Part shown: positions 8,541-15,520 of the stretch, one piece after another
Layout of the letters: each line of letters begins with the position of its first letter
Position numbering within the stretch: position 1 is the first letter of the stretch
From: a virus
IMG/VR virus record: IMGVR_UViG_3300045242_000191
Span: 1 to 37,186 of that record
Reading direction: 5' to 3' (one strand)
Length of the DNA stretch: 37,186 nucleotides
Program-made: the position numbers and the translations under genes
The notes under the pieces: generated by a model
Told to the model about the DNA's origin: nothing
Seen by the model: only the letters and a program-made list of their open reading frames with translations
The model's database searches: none

Positions 8541-8786
8541 TCAGATACCAGCCTGGCGCAGCGCTTCGCGGATCTTGGACACAGCGACGGACTTACGGTC
8601 GTCACCGTCTTCGTTGGTCAGCACCTCGTCCAGCGCTTCGTTGACCGCCTCGGCGTTGAACAGGTCATACTGTTCGGACGCAGCGTCGATGATCTCGTCC
8701 AGTTGGTCGCCGAGCTGGACGTGACGTCCCATGTCGTCTACGGCCCACTGGCGCGCGTCACGCTCCAGCTGCTCCAGAATGTTCAC
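8541..8786 (-). CDS. Hypothetical acidic helical protein
   Basis: An 81-aa product, acidic and helical (QLGDQLDEIIDAASEQYDL; NEALDEVLTNEDGDD), ending KIREALRQAGI. GTG start at 8786, chosen because it overlaps the stop of the 70-aa gene and has GGAGAC in the 42-bp repeat just upstream. The only clearly soluble product in the middle of a membrane-protein cassette, so it may act with them at the membrane. No family recognised. Confidence 0.65.
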   Translation of the reverse strand: MNILEQLERDARQWAVDDMGRHVQLGDQLDEIIDAASEQYDLFNAEAVNEALDEVLTNEDGDDRKSVAVSKIREALRQAGI

Positions 8787-8995
8787 GGCGTGTCTCCGAT
8801 CGTGTGGCTGTAGGACGTCGACGGCAGCGGTTCGGTTGCCGGCGCGCGGTACTGGAAGATACCCACGACGATCCCGACTAGGGCGAAGATCAGGACCAGC
8901 GTGAACGCCACGAACGAGAACCAGGGGTGTGGGCTGGTCCGCCACGGAACCGCCCGGTGCTGCCGGACGGTTCCGCGACGCGCTGGGTGGGTCAC
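8783..8995 (-). CDS. Single-pass membrane protein
   Basis: A 70-aa product: basic N-terminus (THPARRGTVRQHRAVPWR), one membrane helix at about residues 26-48 (FSFVAFTLVLIFALVGIVVG), and a short tail ending in LPSTSYSHTIGDTP. GTG start at 8995 overlaps the TGA of the 59-aa gene. The positive-inside rule puts the N-terminus in the cytoplasm and the duplicated tail outside. Function unknown. Confidence 0.65.
   Translation of the reverse strand: MTHPARRGTVRQHRAVPWRTSPHPWFSFVAFTLVLIFALVGIVVGIFQYRAPATEPLPSTSYSHTIGDTP
8787..8828 (-). repeat. 42-bp direct repeat, copy B
   Basis: The partner of 8451-8492, one mismatch in 42. It covers the end of the 70-aa gene and the ribosome-binding site of the 81-aa gene. 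Confidence 0.9.
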
Positions 8996-9171
8996 CGATA
9001 GTTCTTCTCGGCCACGAAGTCTCGGACGGCTTCCTGGCGACCGACCTTGCCGGCGGCCGGGTGGCCGATCTGCTTCTCGACCAGCTTCGGCAACGCCACC
9101 GTGCGCCCGGTGTGGGTGTTGACGACCTGCTCGCCGTCGGCGCTGACCGCGTACCGCTTCGACTTCGACAT
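8992..9171 (-). CDS. Hypothetical basic 59-aa protein
   Basis: First gene of the leftward membrane cassette. MSKSKRYAVSADGEQ at the start, then TGRTVALPKLVEKQIGHPAAGK, ending FVAEKNYR. Lysine/arginine-rich and small, so nucleic-acid binding is possible but unproven. ATG 9171 has GGAGAG 6 nt upstream; TGA overlaps the next GTG. A candidate promoter lies at 9217-9222. Confidence 0.65.
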   Translation of the reverse strand: MSKSKRYAVSADGEQVVNTHTGRTVALPKLVEKQIGHPAAGKVGRQEAVRDFVAEKNYR

Positions 9172-9216
9172 CGTGCGCTCTCCAGAGGCTCAGTGTGTGC
9201 TGCTGTTGTGGGAACC

Positions 9217-9222
9217 ACGCTA
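9217..9222 (-). promoter_or_regulatory. Candidate -10 box TAGCGT of the leftward membrane cassette
   Basis: TAGCGT fits the actinobacterial TANNNT -10 and shares the GCTA context with other candidate promoters in this genome (GCTACGAT, GCTACGCT). Transcription would start near 9210, giving a ~40-nt leader with the GGAGAG site of the 59-aa gene. The 17-bp element and its palindrome lie just upstream. Confidence 0.45.
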
Positions 9223-9224
9223 GC

Positions 9225-9256
9225 CCTCTAAGTTGCAAAACGTCGCAACTTAGAGG
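9225..9256. promoter_or_regulatory. Element S1: tandem TTGC element inside a 12-bp inverted repeat
   Basis: Minus strand 9248-9232 reads TTGCGACGTTTTGCAAC, the full 17-bp tandem element. It is embedded in a perfect inverted repeat (9225-9236 with 9245-9256) with an 8-nt centre. It lies between the end of the glycosylation operon (stop 9274) and the promoter of the membrane cassette, so it could be an operator and also a terminator for the operon upstream. Confidence 0.6.
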
Positions 9257-9273
9257 CCATCGTTACCGAGCTG

Positions 9274-9390
9274 TTACAACTTCTGCCGGTTCAACGTCGC
9301 ACCGCACTTGCCGCACGTGGTGACCAGGTAGTCGCCTTCGATGCCGCTGGACGCCTGGCCGAGGTGGTCGCAGTCCCTGGGGTCACCCAT
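9274..9390 (-). CDS. 38-aa zinc-ribbon-like protein
   Basis: MGDPRDCDHLG, then TTCGKCGATLNRQKL: a Cys/His pair (C7, H9) and a CxxC (C26, C29) suit one zinc ion. ATG 9390 overlaps the stop of the 30-aa gene. Last gene of the leftward glycosylation operon. Such tiny zinc proteins are frequent in actinophages and mostly uncharacterised. Confidence 0.55.
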   Translation of the reverse strand: MGDPRDCDHLGQASSGIEGDYLVTTCGKCGATLNRQKL

Positions 9391-9475
9391 TCCCCGTGCC
9401 CCCACACTTGGAACAGATCTGGCCGTTGACGACGCCGATGCCGCCGCAGCGCTCGCACAGTCCCTTGTTTCCCAT
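9383..9475 (-). CDS. 30-aa zinc-knuckle protein (two CxxCGG)
   Basis: The whole product is two zinc knuckles: CERCGGIG at residues 7-14 and CSKCGGTG at 21-28, the DnaJ-type CxxCxGxG spacing. AGGGAG precedes ATG 9475 by 8 nt. It lies 12 nt downstream of the GT-A gene in the same operon. A protein of this size would bind one zinc ion and probably partner a protein or RNA. Confidence 0.6.
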   Translation of the reverse strand: MGNKGLCERCGGIGVVNGQICSKCGGTGNG

Positions 9476-9487
9476 GAACGATCTCCC

Positions 9488-10096
9488 TTACCAGCGATTC
9501 GGCTGGCCCGAAGTGTTGGAACCATGATGGTGCCAGATGAACGTCTGTTCGTGCAGGTGGTGGAAGCGAGCGCCGGCGTTCAGCAGCTTCAGAAAGAAGC
9601 CGTGATCGTCGTTCACCGCGCCCGTCTCATCGGCGATGAACTCGAAACCGCCCACACGCTTGGCCCACTCGGTACGCACTAAGCACGTGGTCTGGATATG
9701 TGCCTTACGCCGCAGGTAATCCGGATCGAACAACGGCCCACCGCCCCAATCGAACTGTCGCGGGATCTCCACCCCGTTCGGTCCGATCACCTTGGGCAGC
9801 GAGTAGCAGACGTCCGCTTTCTCGCACAGCGCGTTCAGTAGCAGCTTCTCCAGGTGCTCGGGCATCATCTCGTCGTCGTCGTCCAGAAACGCCACCCAAT
9901 CAGTGGTGACGCGTTCCAAGCCCTCGTTACGGGTATGCGCCGCACCTCTCCTCTCGGTGTCCATGGACGTGATCACGCCGACGTCCGCGAACTCCCGCAG
10001 GGTCTGCCGATCCACGCTGTCCGTGGCGCGGCCGAGCCATGCTTGTCTGATCGGTATCGTGGGGATAACCACCGTGACGCCGTCAACACTGGTCAT
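9488..10096 (-). CDS. GT-A fold glycosyltransferase (family 2-like)
   Basis: A 202-aa product starting MTSVDGVTVVIPTIPIR, the beta-strand nucleotide-binding start of GT2 enzymes. The metal-binding acidic motif WVAFLDDDDEM is at about 68-77, and a C-terminal GAVNDDHGFFLKLLNAG and WHHHG follow. It would transfer a sugar from a nucleotide donor in the cytoplasm. ATG 10096 overlaps the methyltransferase stop and has GGAG upstream; the longer frame was rejected on that basis. It forms an operon with a methyltransferase and a GT-B enzyme, so glycan decoration of virion or host surface is the likely job. Shorter than full GT2 enzymes but with the key motifs. Confidence 0.85.
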   Translation of the reverse strand: MTSVDGVTVVIPTIPIRQAWLGRATDSVDRQTLREFADVGVITSMDTERRGAAHTRNEGLERVTTDWVAFLDDDDEMMPEHLEKLLLNALCEKADVCYSLPKVIGPNGVEIPRQFDWGGGPLFDPDYLRRKAHIQTTCLVRTEWAKRVGGFEFIADETGAVNDDHGFFLKLLNAGARFHHLHEQTFIWHHHGSNTSGQPNRW

Positions 10097-10632
10097 TTTC
10101 TCCACAAGTACGCTCCGATCGTGTATTCGCTGTCCTTGCGCACGACAGCCGAGTCGGGGTAAGGGACGACAGAATCGTGCACGAACTCCAGGAACGACTT
10201 GTGCGTCCACTCGCTGATGTGTGCCTCATGCTCGTTTCCCTCGCTCGGCTCCTGCGGACAGTAGCCCAGGGGGACCGAGGCGATGATGCCCTTGGTGGCC
10301 CAGATCTGCGCTCGGCGCAGCGCCGACGCGGCGTCATTCAGGGTCATGTGCTCCAGCACGTCGCCGAGAACGACGACGTCGAAGGTGGCCGGCCCGATGT
10401 TGGCGTTCAGCACGTTCTCCACGATCACCTGCTCGTAATGCAACTTCAGATCGTAGCGCTCCACGTACGGCTCGTGAATCTCCAGCGCCACCCACGTGGT
10501 CCACGGCAGGATCGGACGGAACAGCCGACTGTAGACGCCGCTGCCCGCACCGATGTCGAGAATGGTGTCTGGGCGCATTTCGCGCAGCCATTCCCTGATC
10601 TCGGCTTTGCAGAGGTTGGATGAGAAAGGCAT
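10093..10632 (-). CDS. SAM-dependent methyltransferase (class I)
   Basis: A 179-aa product. Motif I ILDIGAGSGVYSRLF at 24-38, acidic motif II ALEIHEPYV at 49-57, and FDVVVLGDVLEHM at 84-96 are typical Rossmann-fold methyltransferase signatures. AGGAGAGG precedes ATG 10632; the stop overlaps the next ATG. Lying between two glycosyltransferases, it most simply methylates the sugar or its acceptor. No target-recognition domain is visible, so DNA methylation is unlikely. Confidence 0.85.
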   Translation of the reverse strand: MPFSSNLCKAEIREWLREMRPDTILDIGAGSGVYSRLFRPILPWTTWVALEIHEPYVERYDLKLHYEQVIVENVLNANIGPATFDVVVLGDVLEHMTLNDAASALRRAQIWATKGIIASVPLGYCPQEPSEGNEHEAHISEWTHKSFLEFVHDSVVPYPDSAVVRKDSEYTIGAYLWRK

Positions 10633-10832
10633 CAGGGGTGCCTCTCCTGAAGCCGCTGCCACTCTTCGCAGGACAAGCCCCACATCTGGAATTCGGTCTC
10701 GATAAAGTCGACCACGAAACTGCGCAGATATGAGAACGCCTGATCGCGAGACTCGAACTGTATGGGCAGCCCCTCCCAACTGGCCAGCTCCAGTCGTTCC
10801 GTTTTGAAATGCTTTATCAATACCAGTACCAT
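10632..10832 (-). CDS. Hypothetical protein of the glycosylation operon
   Basis: A 66-aa product, MVLVLIKHFKTERLELASWEG, then FESRDQAFSYLRSFVVDFIETEFQMWGLS, compatible with a small alpha/beta domain. ATG 10832 was chosen over an upstream GTG because GGAGAG is 8 nt from this ATG and too close to the GTG. Its stop overlaps the methyltransferase start, so expression is coupled. No family recognised. Confidence 0.6.
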   Translation of the reverse strand: MVLVLIKHFKTERLELASWEGLPIQFESRDQAFSYLRSFVVDFIETEFQMWGLSCEEWQRLQERHP

Positions 10833-10850
10833 GATGCCCACTCTCCAGGG

Positions 10851-10979
10851 TCAGCTAGGACACGGACAGAGAACCCAGCAGCCGCCACATTTAGCGCACT
10901 TGTGGCTGTCCATCGGCTCTCCGCAATTGGAACAGGTTGGCGGTTCGTTTACCTTGCGAGGTGCGGGAATGTGCGCCAT
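10851..10979 (-). CDS. 42-aa cysteine-rich zinc-ribbon protein
   Basis: MAHIPAPRKVNEPPT, then CSNCGEPMDSHKCAKCGG and CWVLCPCPS: eight cysteines in 42 residues, with two clear CxxC knuckles. The ATG overlaps the TGA of the GT-B gene (TGATG), so it is coupled to it. Probably a structural zinc protein; role unknown. Confidence 0.6.
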   Translation of the reverse strand: MAHIPAPRKVNEPPTCSNCGEPMDSHKCAKCGGCWVLCPCPS

Positions 10980-11971
10980 CACTTCCACACGCTTTCGTAG
11001 ATCGCGGCCCAGCGGTGGGCGTTAGCTTCGATGGTGCGCTCGCGGGCCCAGTTACGCCACGCTTTTCGTTCGTCGTGCAGTTCCTGGGGAGCACTGACCA
11101 GCGCACCGACGTGATGCTGCCAGTGCTCGGTTTTACTGGTGTGTCGACCGGTCACTTTGGCGTACGGGCCCCAATTCGTCATCACTGGCACCGCGCCGAT
11201 GGCCGCTGACTCCAGTATCCGGATGTCTGATTTGGACCGGTTGAACTCGGTGGGCGCGAGCGGGGCCAGCGCGATGTTGAAGTCCAGCGCATTGTAGTAA
11301 TCGGCGATGTCGCGCTGGAATGGGGTGTGCCGAAGGGCGCGCAACGTGCCCGCTACCTCGGCGCTGTAGTCGGCTCCCACGATGTGAAAATCGATCTTGT
11401 TCGAGTAGTCCAGCGCCGCCCGGATGCCGTCGGCGTTGACCATCCAGTCTCCGCGGTGCGTGGGCGATCCCGCCCACCCCACGACGACCTTGTGCCCGCG
11501 CAACGGCGGCAGCACCCGGTCCACCAGCGCCGCCGGGACGAAGTTGCCGACCACGCGGATGGGCGCCGAGGTGTGCTGGCTGACCTTCTCGGCCAGGTAG
11601 TTGGTGCTGACGGTGACCACGTCGGCCATGGCCAGGCATGTCTCCAGCCGCATCAGCAGTTCGGGCTGCATCATGCGGTGCGCCGGGTTGTCCGGCGGGA
11701 TCGTCCAGAAGTCGTCATCCAGGTCCACCGCGAGCAGGCATGCCGACTTGCGGGACCAGTGGCGCATGGTGCGCATGGTCACTGCGTTCATCGGCCGCTG
11801 GACCACCACGACGTCGGGAGGGCTGCCGACGCGGTCGGAGGGGTACCCGGTGCCGACCGCGGCGTCCCATCCGTGCAGGCTGGCCAGTGTGGACAGGGGG
11901 AGGGTGAGGCGGTACCACTCGCTGCCGCCGGGGCCGGCCGACCAGCCGAAAATCGAGGGTTTGCGACTCAT
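10979..11971 (-). CDS. GT-B fold glycosyltransferase (GT4-like)
   Basis: A 330-aa product, first gene of the leftward glycosylation operon. It begins FGWSAGPGGSEWYRLTLP, has the helical linker seen between GT-B lobes (ADVVTVSTNYLAEKV), then KVVVGWAGSPTHRGD and a C-terminal donor-binding segment SKSDIRILESAAIGAVPVMTNWGPY, the E-x7-E-like region of GT4 enzymes. The start is ATG 11971: a TACGAT -10 box lies 6 nt upstream and no ribosome-binding site is seen, so the mRNA is likely leaderless. Actinophage glycosyltransferases have been linked to capsid or tail glycosylation; that role here is inference. Confidence 0.85.
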   Translation of the reverse strand: MSRKPSIFGWSAGPGGSEWYRLTLPLSTLASLHGWDAAVGTGYPSDRVGSPPDVVVVQRPMNAVTMRTMRHWSRKSACLLAVDLDDDFWTIPPDNPAHRMMQPELLMRLETCLAMADVVTVSTNYLAEKVSQHTSAPIRVVGNFVPAALVDRVLPPLRGHKVVVGWAGSPTHRGDWMVNADGIRAALDYSNKIDFHIVGADYSAEVAGTLRALRHTPFQRDIADYYNALDFNIALAPLAPTEFNRSKSDIRILESAAIGAVPVMTNWGPYAKVTGRHTSKTEHWQHHVGALVSAPQELHDERKAWRNWARERTIEANAHRWAAIYESVWK

Positions 11972-12004
11972 TGCAACATCGTAGCGCACCGCAAAACGTC
12001 GCAC
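11961..12004 (-). promoter_or_regulatory. Leaderless promoter of the glycosylation operon with elements S2a and S2b
   Basis: Minus-strand TACGAT at 11983-11978 lies 6 nt before ATG 11971. Two copies of the 17-bp element flank it: TTGCGACTCATTGCAAC on the plus strand at 11961-11977, over the start codon, and a weaker one at 12004-11988 (GTGCGAC-GTT-TTGCGGT on the minus strand). Binding at either would block RNA polymerase. Confidence 0.55.
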
Positions 12005-12011
12005 ATGGGGT

Positions 12012-12017
12012 TACGCT
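12012..12017 (+). promoter_or_regulatory. Candidate -10 box TACGCT of the lysis operon
   Basis: TACGCT points rightward, 62 nt before ATG 12080, divergent from the glycosylation promoter. S2a lies at its -35 position (11988-12004). A palindrome ACACGT-C-ACGTGT at 12047-12059 is in the leader. The -35 itself is poor (CCGCAA), so the call is tentative. Confidence 0.35.
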
Positions 12018-12079
12018 CGGTGAACGACGCAACCTACGCGCCCGCCACACGTCACGTGTCTACGTGAGGAGTTTGCCCG

Positions 12080-12412
12080 ATGCCGGAAGGTTTCGACCCC
12101 ACCGCCTGGTCAGGGGTGCTCGGGGTGACCGGCGGCTACTTCCTGTGCGTGCTGCTCGGCATCTACGTGGTGCGCAAGTTCACCACGGGCAAATGGGTGG
12201 TCAAAGAGCAGCTGGAGCGCGAACTGGCGCAAGCTCGACAGGACACCGCCACGTGGAAGCAGATTGCCCACGAGGCCGACGAACGGGCCGACACCGACCG
12301 AGGGACCACGCGCGCGTTGCTCGCTGCGGCCAACGTGTCCGTACGATCGGTTCAGCTGCTGACGCAGCAGCTCCCCGAGCAGCCCCCACAGGCGGCAGGT
12401 GAGGAAACATGA
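12080..12412 (+). CDS. Membrane protein with coiled-coil tail, lysis cassette
   Basis: A 110-aa product with a short N-terminus, one membrane helix at about residues 10-31 (VLGVTGGYFLCVLLGIYVV), then a charged coiled coil (VKEQLERELAQARQDTATWKQ onward). This TM-plus-coil topology is common for accessory proteins near holins in actinophages. GAGGAG precedes ATG 12080. It overlaps the next gene by 4 nt. A holin or spanin-like assistant is possible; unproven. Confidence 0.7.
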   Translation: MPEGFDPTAWSGVLGVTGGYFLCVLLGIYVVRKFTTGKWVVKEQLERELAQARQDTATWKQIAHEADERADTDRGTTRALLAAANVSVRSVQLLTQQLPEQPPQAAGEET

Positions 12413-12636
12413 CCCGATTTCACCTTTGGAAGCGGCACCTTTCAGACGATCCGCCCGTGACCCCCGACCCCGAGGCCGTAGAAGCGTTGCGCGTGCAACG
12501 GGTCAAGCGCATGGGCGCCGAAGCTCGGCGACAGCAGGCGGCGCCAATCGTCGCAGCCAGCACCGAGATCTGGGAGCGCAACCACCTGGCCGAGTCGCTG
12601 GTGGCTGCCGCACACCGCATCGTGGAGGGGCCGTGA
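12409..12636 (+). CDS. Small phage protein, DUF7620-like
   Basis: A 75-aa basic protein (MTRFHLWKRHLSDDPP, then PEAVEALRVQRVKRMGAEARR and RNHLAESLVAAAHRIVEGP). The layout, arginine-rich helix then (N/E)NH(L/F)AE near the C-terminus, matches a small conserved family next to actinophage lysis genes; I give the family name from memory and with caution. It overlaps its neighbours on both sides (ATGA and GTGA), so it is co-translated with the two membrane proteins. Confidence 0.65.
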   Translation: MTRFHLWKRHLSDDPPVTPDPEAVEALRVQRVKRMGAEARRQQAAPIVAASTEIWERNHLAESLVAAAHRIVEGP

Positions 12637-12962
12637 TCGTCTTCGCCTGGTTTCTTCAGCTCACGCTGCTGGTCAGCGCCGCCGCGTTCGTGGTGACCTA
12701 CTTCGTCGCTCTGCGCCCGTGGCACTTCGGCAGCGAGACCAAGGCCATCCGCGTGGCGCGCGTCGCGCTGTTGTCGGTGCCAGCGTCGATGATGCTCACC
12801 GTGATGCCCGGCACTGTTCTGATCATCATGAACGGCGGCGCGCCGAGCACCGAGCCGGCCATCCTGATCGGCAAGTCCCTCGCGGTGCTGCTCATGATCC
12901 CACCGTGGCGGCTCTACTTCGTAGCCAGGCGGGAGGCGCGCCGTGACGCTGTTCGTCGCTGA
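12633..12962 (+). CDS. Multi-pass membrane protein (holin-like)
   Basis: A 109-aa product with membrane segments at about 3-27 (FAWFLQLTLLVSAAAFVVTYF), 44-68 (ALLSVPASMMLTVMPGTVLII) and 76-96 (ILIGKSLAVLLMIPPWRLYF), then a basic tail REARRDAVRR. GTG 12633 overlaps the previous TGA, and the gene overlaps the endolysin start by 20 nt. Three-helix topology just before an endolysin suggests a holin or antiholin that works with the r1t-like holin at 15112. Confidence 0.65.
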   Translation: MIVFAWFLQLTLLVSAAAFVVTYFVALRPWHFGSETKAIRVARVALLSVPASMMLTVMPGTVLIIMNGGAPSTEPAILIGKSLAVLLMIPPWRLYFVARREARRDAVRR

Positions 12963-13941
12963 CACCAGCGGGTACCAGCCGAATTTCGACTACGCCGGCA
13001 GCGGCATGGACGCGTTCGTCATCAAGGCGACCGAGGGGAGCACGTATCGGAACCCCTCGTTTCCGACGCAGTTGGCTCGTGCGCGGGCCACCGGCAAGCC
13101 CACCATCGCCTACCACTACGTGCGCAGCGGTGACGTGGCCGGGCAGCTGACCAGCATCTACTCGACAGTGCCGAACTCGGTGTCGGTGGCGCTGGACCTG
13201 GAGAACGGTGGCGACGTGGCCACCGCGCGAGCCCTGAGCCGGTCCCTCCGGACCGCGGGATGGATGGTGCCGCTGCTCTACTGCCCGGCCTGGTGGCTGT
13301 CGGCCAACGGCGGTCTGAACACCGACACGCGCGACATCGGTGCGCTGTGGTCCAGCCAGTACCCGGTTAGCGGCAGTGGCGCCAGCCCCGTCTACGCGGC
13401 GGCCGGCGCGGACCACGGCGCCGGCTGGTCAGCCTACGGTGGCCAGTCGCCGGTGCTGTGGCAGTTCAGCAGCTCGATCAGCGTCGGCGGCTACTCGGCC
13501 ATCGACGTGTCCGCGTTCCGGGGCAGCCGGGCGCAACTGGCCGCGTTGTTCAGCGGCTCACCCACGGGAGGTCTGTGCGTCATGGAATTTCTGATCGATC
13601 TGAGCACCAGAGCCCAGGACGGCACCTACCCCGACTGCGCCCGCGTGCAGGGCACCTCCCTGGTTGGCTGCCCGAGCGCCGAGGCGTTCGCGCTCCAGGC
13701 GGCCAGCACGCCCGGCGCGGTCATCATCTACGGCATGCAACATCAGCAGTACCAGGACGCCGTGGCCACCAGCAACGCGATCAAGCAGTTGCCGACGGCG
13801 CTGGCGACCCTGACCGCCGCCGTGCAGGCCATTCCCGCGGCCAGCGGCGGCACGGGCGGGCTCACCAAGGCCGACGTGCAGAACGCCGTGGTCGACGGCC
13901 TGACGTCGGTGCACGGCAACACCAGCTGGAGCATCGTGTGA
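12943..13941 (+). CDS. Endolysin, GH25 muramidase
   Basis: A 332-aa product. Residues 1-205 are a GH25 lysozyme: DTSGYQPNFD with Asp7, FVIKATEGS at 25-33, the catalytic D-x-E pair ALDLENGG (Asp85, Glu87), and WQFSSSISVGGYSAIDVSAFRG closing the barrel. It would cleave N-acetylmuramic acid-beta-1,4-GlcNAc bonds from the cytoplasmic side after holin opening. No signal peptide. The C-terminal 119 residues (from Met214) are a different domain, probably wall binding or oligomerising, with LTKADVQNAVVDGL near the end. GTG start at 12943. Confidence 0.9.
   Translation: MTLFVADTSGYQPNFDYAGSGMDAFVIKATEGSTYRNPSFPTQLARARATGKPTIAYHYVRSGDVAGQLTSIYSTVPNSVSVALDLENGGDVATARALSRSLRTAGWMVPLLYCPAWWLSANGGLNTDTRDIGALWSSQYPVSGSGASPVYAAAGADHGAGWSAYGGQSPVLWQFSSSISVGGYSAIDVSAFRGSRAQLAALFSGSPTGGLCVMEFLIDLSTRAQDGTYPDCARVQGTSLVGCPSAEAFALQAASTPGAVIIYGMQHQQYQDAVATSNAIKQLPTALATLTAAVQAIPAASGGTGGLTKADVQNAVVDGLTSVHGNTSWSIV
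13566..13584 (+). promoter_or_regulatory. Candidate internal ribosome-binding site and start in the endolysin gene
   Basis: GGGAGG at 13566-13571 precedes in-frame ATG 13582 by 10 nt. Translation here would give the 119-aa C-terminal domain alone. Several endolysins make such a free binding domain that joins the full enzyme in a multimer. Confidence 0.5.
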
Positions 13942-15098
13942 CCGTCAATCTCGTCACGGTCACCGGGCACATCACGCACCCGGTCACCGGCGCTCCCGCC
14001 AACGGCGTGGTGCGCTTCCGGTTGCCGTTCCCGTTGCGCGACCCCAACGGCCAGGTGGTGCAGGGCGACGCCGCGCCGATCGTGGCCGTGCTGGACGTCG
14101 ACGGGCGCATCAGCACACAGGTGCCGGCCAACGACTCCACCGGGGTCACCCCGCAGGGGTTCGCCTACACGATCGAGATCAGCACCGACGTGGTGACCTC
14201 CACGTTCTACGCCCTGGTGCCGAGCAGCCCATCCACGGTGGACCTCTCGGCCCTGGTGCCGGTGCTGATCCCGCCGCCGGTCGGCATCCCCGGCGGCGGC
14301 ATCGTGTCCGTCAGCTGCCCCGACGGCTCGATCGACGTCGGAGGCACCAGCACCGCCAAGACACTGGCGCTGTCGACGGATGTGTCCGTCGCCATCGGCG
14401 ACGCGCACAACGCGGCCGAGACAGCGACGACCACCGCGGAGACCGCCCTGGACACCGCGGCGCTGGCCTACCAGAAACCGGCCGGCGGCATCCCGTCCAC
14501 AGATCTGTCCGCAGGTGTGCAGACGCTGCTAGGCCTGGCCGGCACCGCGCTTCAGGCCGTGCCGCCGGTCGTCGACCTCTACGCGGCCCGCGACGGCGGT
14601 CACAGCTGCAACATCCCGCTGTTCGCCTGCAACGCGTTGTCGGTCATCTCGAACGAGGTGTGGGCGGCCCTGGTGTGGGTGGAGCCCGGCAACCCAATCA
14701 ACGGGGCCTACTGCTTCACCACCGACGACACCGCGGCGGTGGGCGCCGGAGGGCTCAACGGCTTCGCGGTCTACCCGGCTGCTGGCGGCGCCAAGCTTGG
14801 CAATTCGGTCTCCGACGACGCCATGTGGACCACGCACGGCAAGGTGGACAAGCCGATCAGCGGCATCGCCACACCCGGTGTCCGGACCGCGTACTGGGTT
14901 CTGGTGTCGGTGCGGGGCTACTCCGACCCGCCCACCTTCGATTTCCTGAACATGGGCGGCTCAGGCGCACAGTCCACCGCGATCAAGTTCGGCAAGTACC
15001 GCGGAGGCGGATACACCGACTGGCCATCCACGCTCGACCCGACAGCTGACCTGTCCTTCGGCATCGGCTACATCCTGCCCGTGTTCCTTCGCGCCTGA
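13938..15098 (+). CDS. Tail fibre-like / minor tail protein
   Basis: A 386-aa product. Residues 1-90 form a beta-sandwich-like domain (VTVTGHITHPVTGAPANGVV; GRISTQVPANDSTG; YTIEISTDV) typical of actinophage minor tail proteins. The middle has a Thr/Ala-rich helical stretch (ETATTTAETALDTAALAY, about residues 160-180), and the C-terminal ~190 residues are Gly/Trp/Tyr-rich as in fibre tips. GTG 13938 overlaps the endolysin stop. Its place in the lysis operon, away from the other tail genes, is unusual but seen in other actinophages. Confidence 0.65.
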   Translation: MTVNLVTVTGHITHPVTGAPANGVVRFRLPFPLRDPNGQVVQGDAAPIVAVLDVDGRISTQVPANDSTGVTPQGFAYTIEISTDVVTSTFYALVPSSPSTVDLSALVPVLIPPPVGIPGGGIVSVSCPDGSIDVGGTSTAKTLALSTDVSVAIGDAHNAAETATTTAETALDTAALAYQKPAGGIPSTDLSAGVQTLLGLAGTALQAVPPVVDLYAARDGGHSCNIPLFACNALSVISNEVWAALVWVEPGNPINGAYCFTTDDTAAVGAGGLNGFAVYPAAGGAKLGNSVSDDAMWTTHGKVDKPISGIATPGVRTAYWVLVSVRGYSDPPTFDFLNMGGSGAQSTAIKFGKYRGGGYTDWPSTLDPTADLSFGIGYILPVFLRA

Positions 15099-15111
15099 GA
15101 GAGGTTTGATC

Positions 15112-15480
15112 ATGAATGGAAAGGACACTGCCGAGCGGGCCATCGCCACGGCGGTCCAGGCTCTTCTCGCCATCGGCGCCGTGGGGGCAGCGCCGATCGT
15201 TCTCCCTGGGCTGCCGGCGTGGGTCGGCGTCCTGGCCGGAGTCGTGCTGGCCGTGGCTGCCGCTGTCGTCAAGTCCCTGGGCGTTTCAGCGCAGACCGCT
15301 GCTGCTCTGTCCACCGCCCGGCAGACCGTGGACACGGTCGTCGATCAGGTGACACCGGCGTTCACCAACACCAACGTCGACCTGGCCGCGCCCGGCCACA
15401 CGCAGGCGCAGACCGCGGCCCCCGCGCGGGCCGCGGTCATCACGCCGGTGTTCGACCAGCCGACCGGGCCGAGCGCCTGA
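15112..15480 (+). CDS. Holin, phage r1t-like
   Basis: A 122-aa product, MNGKDTAERAIATAVQALLAIG, the amphipathic start seen in r1t-type holins, with two hydrophobic segments at about 14-33 and 38-58 (VLAGVVLAVAAAVVKSLGV). It then has a long soluble tail. It would form membrane lesions that release the endolysin. ATG 15112 with AGAGAGG 7 nt upstream is preferred to TTG 15106. Last gene of the lysis operon, followed by a very strong terminator. Confidence 0.8.
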   Translation: MNGKDTAERAIATAVQALLAIGAVGAAPIVLPGLPAWVGVLAGVVLAVAAAVVKSLGVSAQTAAALSTARQTVDTVVDQVTPAFTNTNVDLAAPGHTQAQTAAPARAAVITPVFDQPTGPSA

Positions 15481-15482
15481 TG

Positions 15483-15520
15483 GGCCACTGCCTGGGCCCC
15501 GGGTGGCCCAGGCAGTGGCC
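15483..15520. terminator. Terminator after the lysis operon
   Basis: A perfect 16-bp stem (15483-15498 with 15505-15520) with a 6-nt loop, starting 2 nt after the holin stop. The strongest hairpin I found in the window. Confidence 0.85.

Noticed and set aside
9275-9525. 83-aa single protein on the minus strand ending at 9274
   Set aside because: The long frame merges two out-of-register genes; the 30-aa and 38-aa zinc proteins each have proper starts, with a ribosome-binding site or a start-stop overlap.
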